This document shows positions 1 through 7,704 of a DNA stretch of 44,687 bases, in pieces (within the stretch, counting starts at the first letter, position 1; the number at the start of each line of letters is the position of its first letter). This DNA is from Prolixibacteraceae bacterium (lineage in GTDB: Bacteria > Bacteroidota > Bacteroidia > Bacteroidales > Prolixibacteraceae), in the NCBI GenBank assembly GCA_029265875.1, contig JAJUGS010000002.1, positions 1 through 44,687 on the forward strand. Reading direction: 5' to 3'. The notes below the pieces were generated by a model, which saw only the letters and a program-made list of their open reading frames with translations, searched no databases and was not told the DNA's origin. A program made the position numbers and the translations under genes.

Positions 1-1848
1 AATGCGCCACCTTCCACGTTGGCTTCGGACATGATAAAAAAATGGAACGAAAAATACACCTGGCCAAAATTGCAAACCGCCACAGCCACCAGCTTTTTTG
101 AAGAGATGGAGGCAAAACACGGGGCTGAATTCCAGGTAATCAGGGGTGCCTGGCCCGACTGGTGGACCGATGGTTTTGGCGCGTCAGCACGCGAAGTCTC
201 GGCGGTGAGAACTGCTCAAACCGACCTGATTGCCAACGCTGCTGCGCTTTCGATGGCGGCCATGCAAGGGGCAAAAATACCGGAGAAAATTGTTGACCGG
301 ATTGATGCAGCCAACAGCGCCCTGTTGTTTTACACCGAACATACGGTGGGCTACCACGGCAGTGTGCGCGAACCTTTCCATAAAAACACAATGGAACAGC
401 GTGCCCTGAAAGAATCGTATGCCTGGGAAGCCGGACGGCGCACAAAAATGCTGGGCGAGGAAGCAATGGGTTTGCTGCAGGGTTTTGTTCAGAAAGACAA
501 ATACCCGTCGCTGGTGGTGTACAACACGCTCAACTGGAACCGCAGCGGGCTTTTCAGGGTTTATATCGACCACCAGATTATTCCGCGCGACAGCCGTTTC
601 AGCATTGTTTCTGAGAATGGTGACCCGGCCACAGCCCAGGTGATGGAGCGTTTCTCCGACGGTGCCTACTGGGCTATTTGGGTAAACGATGTTCCGGCAT
701 TTGGTTTTAAAAAATACAGGATTATTCCCGAAGATGATGTCCCCGTTCAATCAGAACTGCCAGCCGGAGAACCCAAAACGTTTGAAAACCAGTGGTACCG
801 GTTGGAAGTGGACAAAGCAAAAGGTGTGATTACCGGTATTTTTGACAAAGAATTGAAAAAAGAACTGGTTGACCCGGATGCCGAATGGAAAATGGGCCAG
901 TTTATTTACGAAACGCTGGGCAACCGCTCGCAGATGGAATCGAAAAAACTGGATAACTACCAACGCGAACCCCTGACTGAAGTAAGTTTTGAAGGATACA
1001 CAGCCGGACCGGTCTGGAATACACTCCGGTTTAAAGGGAAAACACCCGCTGCTTTGGAGGATGGATACCTGACTTTTGAAATCCGGCTTTTCAACACCAC
1101 CAAACGGATTGAACTGGCGTACCACATCGATAAAAAAATGGTGATTGACCCCGAAGGAATTTATATTGCCCTGCCTTTTGCACTCGAAAACGGGCAACTC
1201 GCTTTTGATGTGCAGGGTGGCGAAATCAGGGCCGGAGTTGACCAGATTCCAGGCTCGTCCAACGACTGGAATACCGTGCAGAACTACGCACGCTTGTCGG
1301 GTGCCGATGGCCAGATTCTTTTGGCTTCAAAGGAAACGCCGCTGATGCAGTTTGGCGGCATCAACACGGGGCGTTACAAAGCGGGTGCAACACCGGCAAC
1401 CACGCATATTTACGGCTGGCCGATGAACAACTACTGGGTTACCAACTTCAACGCCGAAATACATGGTGGATTTGAGTGGAGTTATGTGATTGGCAGTCAA
1501 CCGGTAAATTCGCAACAGGCTGCCGACCGTTTTGGCCGCGAAATCAATGTGCCGATGCTTTCACGGGTAATTCCCGGTGGTGGCAGCGGTGGTGGCGAAA
1601 CGGAGAAATCCATCATCACCGGCTGGCCCGGAAACATCGTTTTGGTTTCGGCAATGCCTTCTGAAGATGGCACGTTTATTCAGCTTCACGTTCGCGAAAC
1701 GGCTGGTCAAACGGCTTCATTTGATTTGCAAAACGGGTTAACCGGCAAAGCGCTGAAAATTACAGAAACCGATGTGCTGGGTAACGAAGTTGCCGGTGGA
1801 ACAAACCAGCTAAAACCGCTGGAATCGAAGTTTTTCAGGGTGAATTGA
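1..1848 (+). CDS. Alpha-mannosidase-like GH38 protein, 3' part only
   Basis: The reading frame is open from base 1, so the start and the N-terminal catalytic part lie outside the window; about 615 codons are visible. The opening part (a W-x-D-W-W-T-D-G stretch followed by a helical A-rich segment) resembles the end of the GH38 catalytic region and its helical domain. The rest, with a long beta-rich section, matches the GH38 middle and C-terminal domains that complete the active site. GH38 enzymes hydrolyse alpha-mannosides with retention and need a zinc ion; the zinc ligands expected in the missing N-terminus cannot be checked. It is on the plus strand, opposite to the glycan cluster starting at 4943, and has no visible partner here. 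Assignment is from overall family resemblance; the substrate is unknown. Confidence 0.72.
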   Translation, partial: NAPPSTLASDMIKKWNEKYTWPKLQTATATSFFEEMEAKHGAEFQVIRGAWPDWWTDGFGASAREVSAVRTAQTDLIANAAALSMAAMQGAKIPEKIVDRIDAANSALLFYTEHTVGYHGSVREPFHKNTMEQRALKESYAWEAGRRTKMLGEEAMGLLQGFVQKDKYPSLVVYNTLNWNRSGLFRVYIDHQIIPRDSRFSIVSENGDPATAQVMERFSDGAYWAIWVNDVPAFGFKKYRIIPEDDVPVQSELPAGEPKTFENQWYRLEVDKAKGVITGIFDKELKKELVDPDAEWKMGQFIYETLGNRSQMESKKLDNYQREPLTEVSFEGYTAGPVWNTLRFKGKTPAALEDGYLTFEIRLFNTTKRIELAYHIDKKMVIDPEGIYIALPFALENGQLAFDVQGGEIRAGVDQIPGSSNDWNTVQNYARLSGADGQILLASKETPLMQFGGINTGRYKAGATPATTHIYGWPMNNYWVTNFNAEIHGGFEWSYVIGSQPVNSQQAADRFGREINVPMLSRVIPGGGSGGGETEKSIITGWPGNIVLVSAMPSEDGTFIQLHVRETAGQTASFDLQNGLTGKALKITETDVLGNEVAGGTNQLKPLESKFFRVN

Positions 1849-1900
1849 AGTAGTTTAAATCGAAGAGCGCTTTTATTCACAGTTTGGAAAATAGGAATAT

Positions 1901-2203
1901 TTATTTGTCCTTAATTCTGTTTTTCAAATCCATTTGTTCATGAAGAATTCTCACGATTTCAATATCTTCATTTTCAAGTCTTCGATAAAAAATAATGTGA
2001 TGACCCGCTCTTAATCCGAATAGGTCATCTCTAATTATGGGATACTTCTTAGATAAAACTGACTTTCCGGCAATCTTGCGGCAGCTATCAACAAGCAGGC
2101 GATAGTAAGTATCAGCTTGAATTTCAGACCATTTAATGGAAGTGTAATTCCATATTTCGTCTAAATCATTGATAGCCTTATTCGTAAATCTATACTTTAC
2201 CAT
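1901..2203 (-). CDS. RelE/ParE-family toxin of a type II toxin-antitoxin pair
   Basis: A 100-residue protein with the ParE/RelE layout: two N-terminal helices (KAINDLDEIWNYT), then beta strands with the family pattern L-R-A-G-H-H-I-I-F-Y-R and a C-terminal I-V-R-I-L-H-E-Q-M-D segment, typical of ParE toxins. ParE-branch members usually poison DNA gyrase, RelE-branch members cleave mRNA; the sequence looks closer to ParE but the target is inferred. Its start codon overlaps the 3' end of the upstream antitoxin gene by 14 bases, which points to one transcript and translational coupling. Expression is probably controlled by the palindrome upstream of the antitoxin gene (2473-2487). Confidence 0.88.
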   Translation of the reverse strand: MVKYRFTNKAINDLDEIWNYTSIKWSEIQADTYYRLLVDSCRKIAGKSVLSKKYPIIRDDLFGLRAGHHIIFYRRLENEDIEIVRILHEQMDLKNRIKDK

Positions 2204-2447
2204 TCTGATTCTTTTTCGCTTTCAGTTCTTCCAAATGCTTTTCAGAATCAAAATCAATTGCCGTTCCACTTTGTATCCCTTCATTAATTGCCGCCTTTAA
2301 AACCATAATCCTGTTTTCTTCTTCTTCCAGAAGTCTCAAACCAGCCCTTACAACTTCACTCGCATTTTTAAATCGTCCAGCGGAGATTTTATTTTGAATG
2401 AAATTATCAAAATAGGTTCCTAATGAAATTGATGTATTCCTGTTCAT
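2190..2447 (-). CDS. ParD-like antitoxin (CopG/RHH family)
   Basis: An 85-residue protein beginning with a short beta strand (NTSISLGTYFDNFI) and two helices (NASEVVRAGLRLLEEEE), the ribbon-helix-helix DNA-binding fold of ParD/CopG antitoxins. The charged C-terminal half (EELKAKKNQNGK) would be the disordered tail that wraps the toxin. It precedes and overlaps the ParE-like gene. A 15-base palindrome, with a TAnnTTTG promoter box overlapping its edge, lies just upstream, fitting the usual autorepression by the antitoxin or toxin-antitoxin complex. Confidence 0.9.
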   Translation of the reverse strand: MNRNTSISLGTYFDNFIQNKISAGRFKNASEVVRAGLRLLEEEENRIMVLKAAINEGIQSGTAIDFDSEKHLEELKAKKNQNGKV

Positions 2448-2466
2448 AGCCTAAATTTTTCGCATT

Positions 2467-2487
2467 CAAAGTTACCAATTATTGGTA
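2467..2487 (-). promoter_or_regulatory. Toxin-antitoxin promoter and operator palindrome
   Basis: On the minus strand TAACTTTG (plus 2467-2474) matches the Bacteroidota -7 consensus TAnnTTTG exactly. It overlaps a palindrome with perfect 7-bp arms, TACCAAT-T-ATTGGTA (2473-2487). The ParD-like start codon is at 2447, so transcription would begin about 10-15 bases before it. A ribbon-helix-helix antitoxin binding this dyad would cover the promoter. Binding is inferred; the dyad and box are seen. Confidence 0.7.
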
Positions 2488-2538
2488 TAAATTCATTCCG
2501 GATTTAGAGATATTTTTCGTTGTTTCGAAAATTCAAAA

Positions 2539-4494
2539 TTACCCTGTTACATATTTGGCAATGTTCCGGTTCAGTTCGATGCGGTTAAAAATCGAGCGGA
2601 TGATTTTGTCGTAGAGTTTGTCTTTCAGAACCAGGTCTTCAATATCGGAGTCGATGTTGGGATTGTCGTTGATTTCGATTACATACACCTCGCCGTTGAC
2701 CATTTTCAGGTCGATGCCGTAAAGCCCGTCGCCAATGAGCGAAGCCGCTTTAATGGCGGTTTTCAGCACGGCTTCCGGTACGTCTTCCACCAGCAGCGTA
2801 TCCGAATTCCCTTCCTTGAATTTGCTTTCGGTTTTCCAGTTGTACACCTGCCAGTGGTTGCTGGCCATGTAATATTTGCAGGCAAAAAGTGGCGCTTCAT
2901 CCAGCACACCGATGCGCCAGTCGAATTCCGAGGGCATAAATTCCTGCGCAATCACCAGGTCCGAAACCTCGAAAAGCCGTTTCAACGCTGCATCGAGTTC
3001 CTCTTTGTTATTCACTTTTTCAACCCCCAGCGAAAAAGCACTGTCGGGTTGCTTCAGCACCAACGGAAATTTTAAATCAATCTTTTGTTCGCTGTGGTAG
3101 TTGATTTTCGAAAGCACCACAGTGGCAGGGGTTTTTATCCTGTTTTGTTTCAACAGTTCGTTCTGAAAAATTTTGTTGGAGCAGCGCAAAATCGACCACG
3201 GGTCGTCGATCACCACAAGTCCTTCGGCATAGGCAGCCCGCGAAAACTGATAAGTGTGGTTGTTAACATTGGTGGTTTCGCGGATAAAAAGCGCATCGAA
3301 CTCGGTGAGCTGGTTAAAATCCTCTTTGGTAATAAATTCGGTGTAAAAACCTGCTTTTTCGGCGGCTTTTTTAAAACGCTGCAAGGCCACGGGGCACGAG
3401 GGCGGATTGGGCTCTTTCGGGTTAACAAGAATGGCCAGGTCGTATTTATAATTTTTAAAGCGTGGCCGGTTGAAACGCTTTTTGGCAAAATAGTCGCGTG
3501 CAAATTCCTGAATTTTCTCCTGGTGTTCAGGGTTCACTTTTTTCATACTCAACGGAATTACTTTCTGGATCAGCCACTTATCTGATTTTGCAAAATCGAT
3601 TTGCAAAAGCGGCGCTTCAAAAAAGTGATACAGTTTTTGCGCCAGTTGCCTGAACTGCGGCTCCACCGATTTGCTGAAATAAATAAAAATACTCAGTTTG
3701 TTGGTCTGTACATCTTTCAGGCTGTGCTGAATATCCTCGTCGATATAACCCGAAAGCGAGCGGATGAGCGAAAGGCTGCTGAAATCGTGGAGCGAAGTGA
3801 TGTTTGGAATCACGCGGTGGTCGCGGGCAGCAGCCAGCAGCGAAACGTAGTACCCCATTTTCTGGTACTGGTACGAATTACTCAGGTTGAAAATCCGTAC
3901 ATTTTTCAATGCCTGGTAAGTTTCGTTGGTTACATACGTGCGCGACGAAACCACTTTTACTCCCTCAATGGGCATTGTCCAGGTTTTGGGGTTGCGAACC
4001 ACGATGATGTTGGAAAGACTTTGTTTGTCAGTCTTTTCGACTAATTTCAGCACCATCCGGTACCCGTTCTCCCCCTCTTTATAATAATCAATGAGTTCGG
4101 CTGTAATTACAAACCCTGCCTTTTTGTACAACTCCACCACACTGGTTTCCGATTTACGTACTTCCAGTGTTATCTGGTTAAATTTTCCGGTCCGTGCAAG
4201 GTTGATTGCGTAATCCAGCAGTTTTTTCCCGATACCTTTTCCCTGCATTTCGGGCAACACGGCAATCGAAAAAATACGGATAGAACGCGCGTACATAAAA
4301 AGGGTGGCCGAACCTGCCGGTTTGTGGGTTTTGCCTTCTTTGATTTCGGCAATCAGCACTTTCTGAAATTCACTTGTAATGCTGTTACGGATGGAGCGGC
4401 TATTATTTTGCTGAAATTTCGGGAAGCAGGTGGTTTCCAGTTTTTCAAGAAATTTTAAATCGTCGCGGGTGGCTTTGCGGATAATCGTTTTCAC
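2539..4494 (-). CDS. GNAT acetyltransferase / RLAN / ATP-grasp ligase fusion
   Basis: A 651-residue two-enzyme fusion. Residues 1-150 are a GNAT N-acetyltransferase with the acetyl-CoA loop Q-G-K-G-I-G-K at 84-90. Residues about 165-380 resemble the RLAN domain that precedes some RimK-like ATP-grasp enzymes. Residues about 400-640 are an ATP-grasp ligase, ending in the metal-binding strand I-E-I-N-D-N-P-N-I-D at 606-615. ATP-grasp enzymes of this group join an amino group to a carboxylate with ATP. Such fusions have been proposed from comparative genomics to make or modify peptides or small amide-linked metabolites, but the substrate here is unknown. The start is GTG (codon 4494-4492). No signal peptide, so cytoplasmic. 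No obvious biosynthetic partner is adjacent; the 450 bases upstream are non-coding. Confidence 0.85.
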   Translation of the reverse strand: MKTIIRKATRDDLKFLEKLETTCFPKFQQNNSRSIRNSITSEFQKVLIAEIKEGKTHKPAGSATLFMYARSIRIFSIAVLPEMQGKGIGKKLLDYAINLARTGKFNQITLEVRKSETSVVELYKKAGFVITAELIDYYKEGENGYRMVLKLVEKTDKQSLSNIIVVRNPKTWTMPIEGVKVVSSRTYVTNETYQALKNVRIFNLSNSYQYQKMGYYVSLLAAARDHRVIPNITSLHDFSSLSLIRSLSGYIDEDIQHSLKDVQTNKLSIFIYFSKSVEPQFRQLAQKLYHFFEAPLLQIDFAKSDKWLIQKVIPLSMKKVNPEHQEKIQEFARDYFAKKRFNRPRFKNYKYDLAILVNPKEPNPPSCPVALQRFKKAAEKAGFYTEFITKEDFNQLTEFDALFIRETTNVNNHTYQFSRAAYAEGLVVIDDPWSILRCSNKIFQNELLKQNRIKTPATVVLSKINYHSEQKIDLKFPLVLKQPDSAFSLGVEKVNNKEELDAALKRLFEVSDLVIAQEFMPSEFDWRIGVLDEAPLFACKYYMASNHWQVYNWKTESKFKEGNSDTLLVEDVPEAVLKTAIKAASLIGDGLYGIDLKMVNGEVYVIEINDNPNIDSDIEDLVLKDKLYDKIIRSIFNRIELNRNIAKYVTG

Positions 4495-4579
4495 GCTGTT
4501 TAACTGTAAATTTTTTATTTGGAAAAAACGGTTAAAAGTAGATTATTTTTCATTGTTGTCCGGTAAAAATATTTTTAAG

Positions 4580-4696
4580 GATGAGATTCTTTCCCTGCCC
4601 GTCCGGTCAGGCGGGGCTTCATTTCATTTCGCTCAGAATGACAACAGCAAACACGTCAAAGGCCTTGTCATTCCGAGCAAAGCGAGGAATCTCATC
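4580..4696. repeat. REP-like imperfect inverted-repeat element
   Basis: The outer arms GATGAGATTCTTTCC (4580-4594) and AGGAATCTCATC (4685-4696) are inverted and nearly perfect. Inner arms containing GAATGACAA and TTGTCATTC are also inverted, with a GC-rich core (CTGCCCG...CAGGCGGGG) between. The element is about 117 bp, lies between genes, and would fold into a branched cruciform. Elements with the GAGATTC / CTCAGAATGACA signature are scattered in many bacterial genomes, from general knowledge; copy number here cannot be seen. No coding content. Confidence 0.75.
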
Positions 4697-4881
4697 TAAG
4701 TTTACCAGACACCTATAATTATTTTTATTTCAACAAACCTGTCGGATATAAAATACAAATCAAAAAAAGCAGTAAATCAATTTATATGAGGCTCAATTTT
4801 GTTACCAATACTTTTTGAAGAATTTGGATAATTTTTGTTGTCAAAATAAAAGACTGAATAAGAGTATATTAAATCAAGCAA

Positions 4882-4935
4882 TTCCGTTTTTTCGTACCGT
4901 AAGATTCGCAATTTTTCCGTTTTTTCGTACCGTAA
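4882..4935. repeat. Pair of identical 21-bp direct repeats at 33-bp pitch
   Basis: Two identical 21-bp copies (4882-4902 and 4915-4935) share the core CGTTTTTTCGTACCGTAA and start 33 bp apart. They sit just past the 3' end of the GH78 gene in an otherwise AT-rich, gene-free stretch. The 33-bp pitch equals that of the repeats preceding both DUF4143 ATPase genes in this window, but no ATPase gene follows here. The remaining bases of 4495-4942 show no gene, and no further structure was recognised in them. Confidence 0.8.
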
Positions 4936-4942
4936 CAATCAA

Positions 4943-7681
4943 TTATAACGATTGAAACTTATAAATACCACTACCTGTTTTCAGTAATCTGTACCCATTT
5001 TTGTCTTTCAGCAACTCAATTTCCTTTGATTTTTCTGCCGGTTTTCCATTTACTTTTACTTTTTCTCCGCTCATCAGCGGAACATAAACTGTGGCTTTGC
5101 ATCCCACCGGAACGGTTATTTTCATCGAAAATTCATCGTTTTCTGAAGTCCACTCAACACCGGCTTTCCCGTAAACGGTTTCATTGTAATATTTAGCGAA
5201 CCGGATATCGCCAACAGGTTGTGGTTTGAAAATAATGTGCCGGTACCCCGGATTTTCTTCATCGGTGTTCATTCCGGCCAGTTGGCGGTAATACCAGACC
5301 AGCCCGCCGCCAAACATGGGGTGATTGTGCGAGCCTTCCTCGCTCCATTGTTCGCGGGTGGTGGTTGAGCCCAGTTCGAGCCAGCGGCCGTATCCGGGTT
5401 CGTCACGTTTGTTCATGGCTTCATAAGCCAACTCATGCAAACCGTTTTCGGTAAGCACTTCAAAGAAAAACTGTGTACCAAAAATTCCTGTGTCAAGGTG
5501 ACCTTTGTTAGCAGCAATGTCAGCTTTCAATGCTGCAATCACCCGCTGGTACTGGCTGACCGGGACCCCCATTTTCAACGCAAAAATATTTCCACCGGCT
5601 TTTCCGTAAGTTCCGTTTTTTTCATCATAAAATCTTTTCCAAAAAGCTTGTCTTGTTTTCTCTGCCAGTGCTGTATATTTTTCTGCTTCAGAAGTATTGC
5701 CAAGCGCCTGGGCTGTTTTTGCGGTGAAATCGGCACAACGCCAGAAATAGAAAGTGTGCACCATTTCGTCGGGGGGCAGGTTTCCGGGTGCCACCCAGTC
5801 GCCGAGGTTAAACCATTTCAACACTTTGCCATCGTTGCCGGTACGTTTCGAGTGCATAATTCCATCGGCATCAACCCAGGTTTGCATGTAGCCAATGTAG
5901 GCTTTCATGGCTTCAAAATTATCGGCTAACATGTCTTTCGAACCCGTATGAAGGTAAAACTCCCAGGGCATAATACAAATTGCCGCGCCCCAGGCCACGC
6001 CACAGCCACAACCCGGTTGCCAGGGCGCCCCGTTCGGGACATAGCCGGTTTCGGGGTTTTGGGCTTCGCGCATGTCGGTTATCCACTTCTGATAAAAGGC
6101 TTTTGCGTCGAAATTGTGGAGTACGGTAACACACGCCACCTGCCCGTCGCCGGTGTATCCGTTACGCTCGCGGTGCGGACAATCGCTGGCCAGCCCGCCG
6201 TGCATGTTGTCTTTCTGGCTCTGTTTCCAGATGTTGTTGATTTGACCGAAAAGCGGGTTCGATGTTTCAAATCCGGCCGATTCAGGAACGTCGGTGTAAA
6301 CAAATTCAGCCACAATATTTTCTGGCTTAAGTTCGCCAGGCCAGTTTTTAATTTCAACGCCACTGAAAACAAACCAGTTAAATCGTGGTGCATAATTTTC
6401 GTCGCCACTCCCGTTGCAGATGTAAGTGTTGTCGCCCGAATACAGATTGCTGTTGAACGAAATATCAATTTTGTGGCCAGCCGGAGCCTTTAAATTTTTC
6501 AACCGCACCCAGCCCGAAATCTCCCTGCCAAAACCAACAAACCAGTTGCCATTTTCGAGTTTTTCAATTTTTATGGGTTGAAGTTGTTCCATCACTTTGT
6601 CGGTTGGCGCGGTGTGAGCAGTCAGTTTGCCAAACGGCGCTTTCCGGATGGCCACATTTTCCCAGTTTTTTGCATCGAACCCGGGTTTGCACCAGCCGGG
6701 TTGCCCGAGGCGCGCGTCATACGTTTCGCCATAATAAACCATGTTTTTCAGGATGGGGCTTTTGGCTGCCTTCCAGGTTTCGTCGCTGACCACAATTTGT
6801 TCTGAACCATCGGTGTAAGTAATGTGCAACTGCCCGATAAAACGCGGTGTTCCGTAACCTTCGCACCAAAATATGCGTGGATTGTAAAAGCCATTGCCCA
6901 AAATAGCGCCAACCGCGTTTTCACCTTTTATGAGTAACGAAGTCACATCGTATGCCAGGTACATCACTTTATACCCGGCAAAATTATCTTCCACATTAAT
7001 CGACATTTCACCCAGCAGCGGGCGCCTGCCGTAGTTGGTGATGTTGGGGACCAGTACATCGTTTCCGGCCTTTTGCCCGTTTACATAAAACTCGAAATAA
7101 CCCAACCCTGTAACAAATGCCACAGCGTTTTTTACCTGTTTTTCAACGGTGAATGTTTTTCGCAGGAGTGGTGCTGCCGGGCCAAAATCATCAAATTTCT
7201 GCCCCGGATAATCCGGGCGTTTCAGGTGTTCCTCGCCTTCCCAGGGAGCGCCAATCCATTGGGCTTTCCATTCATTTTGATTCAGGATTCCCATGCGCCA
7301 GAAAGCAGGTTCGCTCCACCCTGAAACTTTTCCGCTTTTATCCCAGACCCGCACCTGCCACCAGCATTCGGCGCGCGATTGCAACGTTTTTCCGGCATAT
7401 TCAACCCGGTTCGATCCGGCACTTTCAGTTTTTCCGCTGTCCCACAAATCGGGTCTTTCAAGTTTTTCTTTTGAAGTTGCCACCCTGATTTGATAAGCAG
7501 TTTGCAACTGGCCGCGTTCATTTTCACCGGCTTTGTTGATCCATGCCAGCCGGGGTTGCAAAACATCGACCACCGCCGGATTTGTTAAGTATTCACAGGT
7601 AAGACTGGTGGGTTGTATTTTGGCAAATGCGTTTATTCCTGTAAAAAGAATAATAAATGATATCAGAACATTGATTTTCAT
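4943..7681 (-). CDS. Alpha-L-rhamnosidase, GH78
   Basis: A 912-residue exported enzyme: signal peptide at 1-20 ending G-I-N-A-F-A, an N-terminal beta-sandwich (about 22-130), the bacterial rhamnosidase N-domain (140-300), a concanavalin-like region (about 365-465), an (alpha/alpha)6 catalytic barrel (470-800) and a C-terminal beta-sandwich. The diagnostic motif D-C-P-H-R-E-R-N-G-Y-T-G-D starts at D500; E505 is the likely general acid. GH78 enzymes release terminal alpha-L-rhamnose with inversion. It is the last gene of the minus-strand glycan cluster, 23 bases after the Sde182-like gene, so probably co-transcribed. With no SusCD pair nearby, the target glycan (rhamnogalacturonan, ulvan-type or a plant glycoside) is open. 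Confidence 0.95.
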   Translation of the reverse strand: MKINVLISFIILFTGINAFAKIQPTSLTCEYLTNPAVVDVLQPRLAWINKAGENERGQLQTAYQIRVATSKEKLERPDLWDSGKTESAGSNRVEYAGKTLQSRAECWWQVRVWDKSGKVSGWSEPAFWRMGILNQNEWKAQWIGAPWEGEEHLKRPDYPGQKFDDFGPAAPLLRKTFTVEKQVKNAVAFVTGLGYFEFYVNGQKAGNDVLVPNITNYGRRPLLGEMSINVEDNFAGYKVMYLAYDVTSLLIKGENAVGAILGNGFYNPRIFWCEGYGTPRFIGQLHITYTDGSEQIVVSDETWKAAKSPILKNMVYYGETYDARLGQPGWCKPGFDAKNWENVAIRKAPFGKLTAHTAPTDKVMEQLQPIKIEKLENGNWFVGFGREISGWVRLKNLKAPAGHKIDISFNSNLYSGDNTYICNGSGDENYAPRFNWFVFSGVEIKNWPGELKPENIVAEFVYTDVPESAGFETSNPLFGQINNIWKQSQKDNMHGGLASDCPHRERNGYTGDGQVACVTVLHNFDAKAFYQKWITDMREAQNPETGYVPNGAPWQPGCGCGVAWGAAICIMPWEFYLHTGSKDMLADNFEAMKAYIGYMQTWVDADGIMHSKRTGNDGKVLKWFNLGDWVAPGNLPPDEMVHTFYFWRCADFTAKTAQALGNTSEAEKYTALAEKTRQAFWKRFYDEKNGTYGKAGGNIFALKMGVPVSQYQRVIAALKADIAANKGHLDTGIFGTQFFFEVLTENGLHELAYEAMNKRDEPGYGRWLELGSTTTREQWSEEGSHNHPMFGGGLVWYYRQLAGMNTDEENPGYRHIIFKPQPVGDIRFAKYYNETVYGKAGVEWTSENDEFSMKITVPVGCKATVYVPLMSGEKVKVNGKPAEKSKEIELLKDKNGYRLLKTGSGIYKFQSL

Positions 7682-7704
7682 GTGCAGTTATTTTATAGGT
7701 TGAT

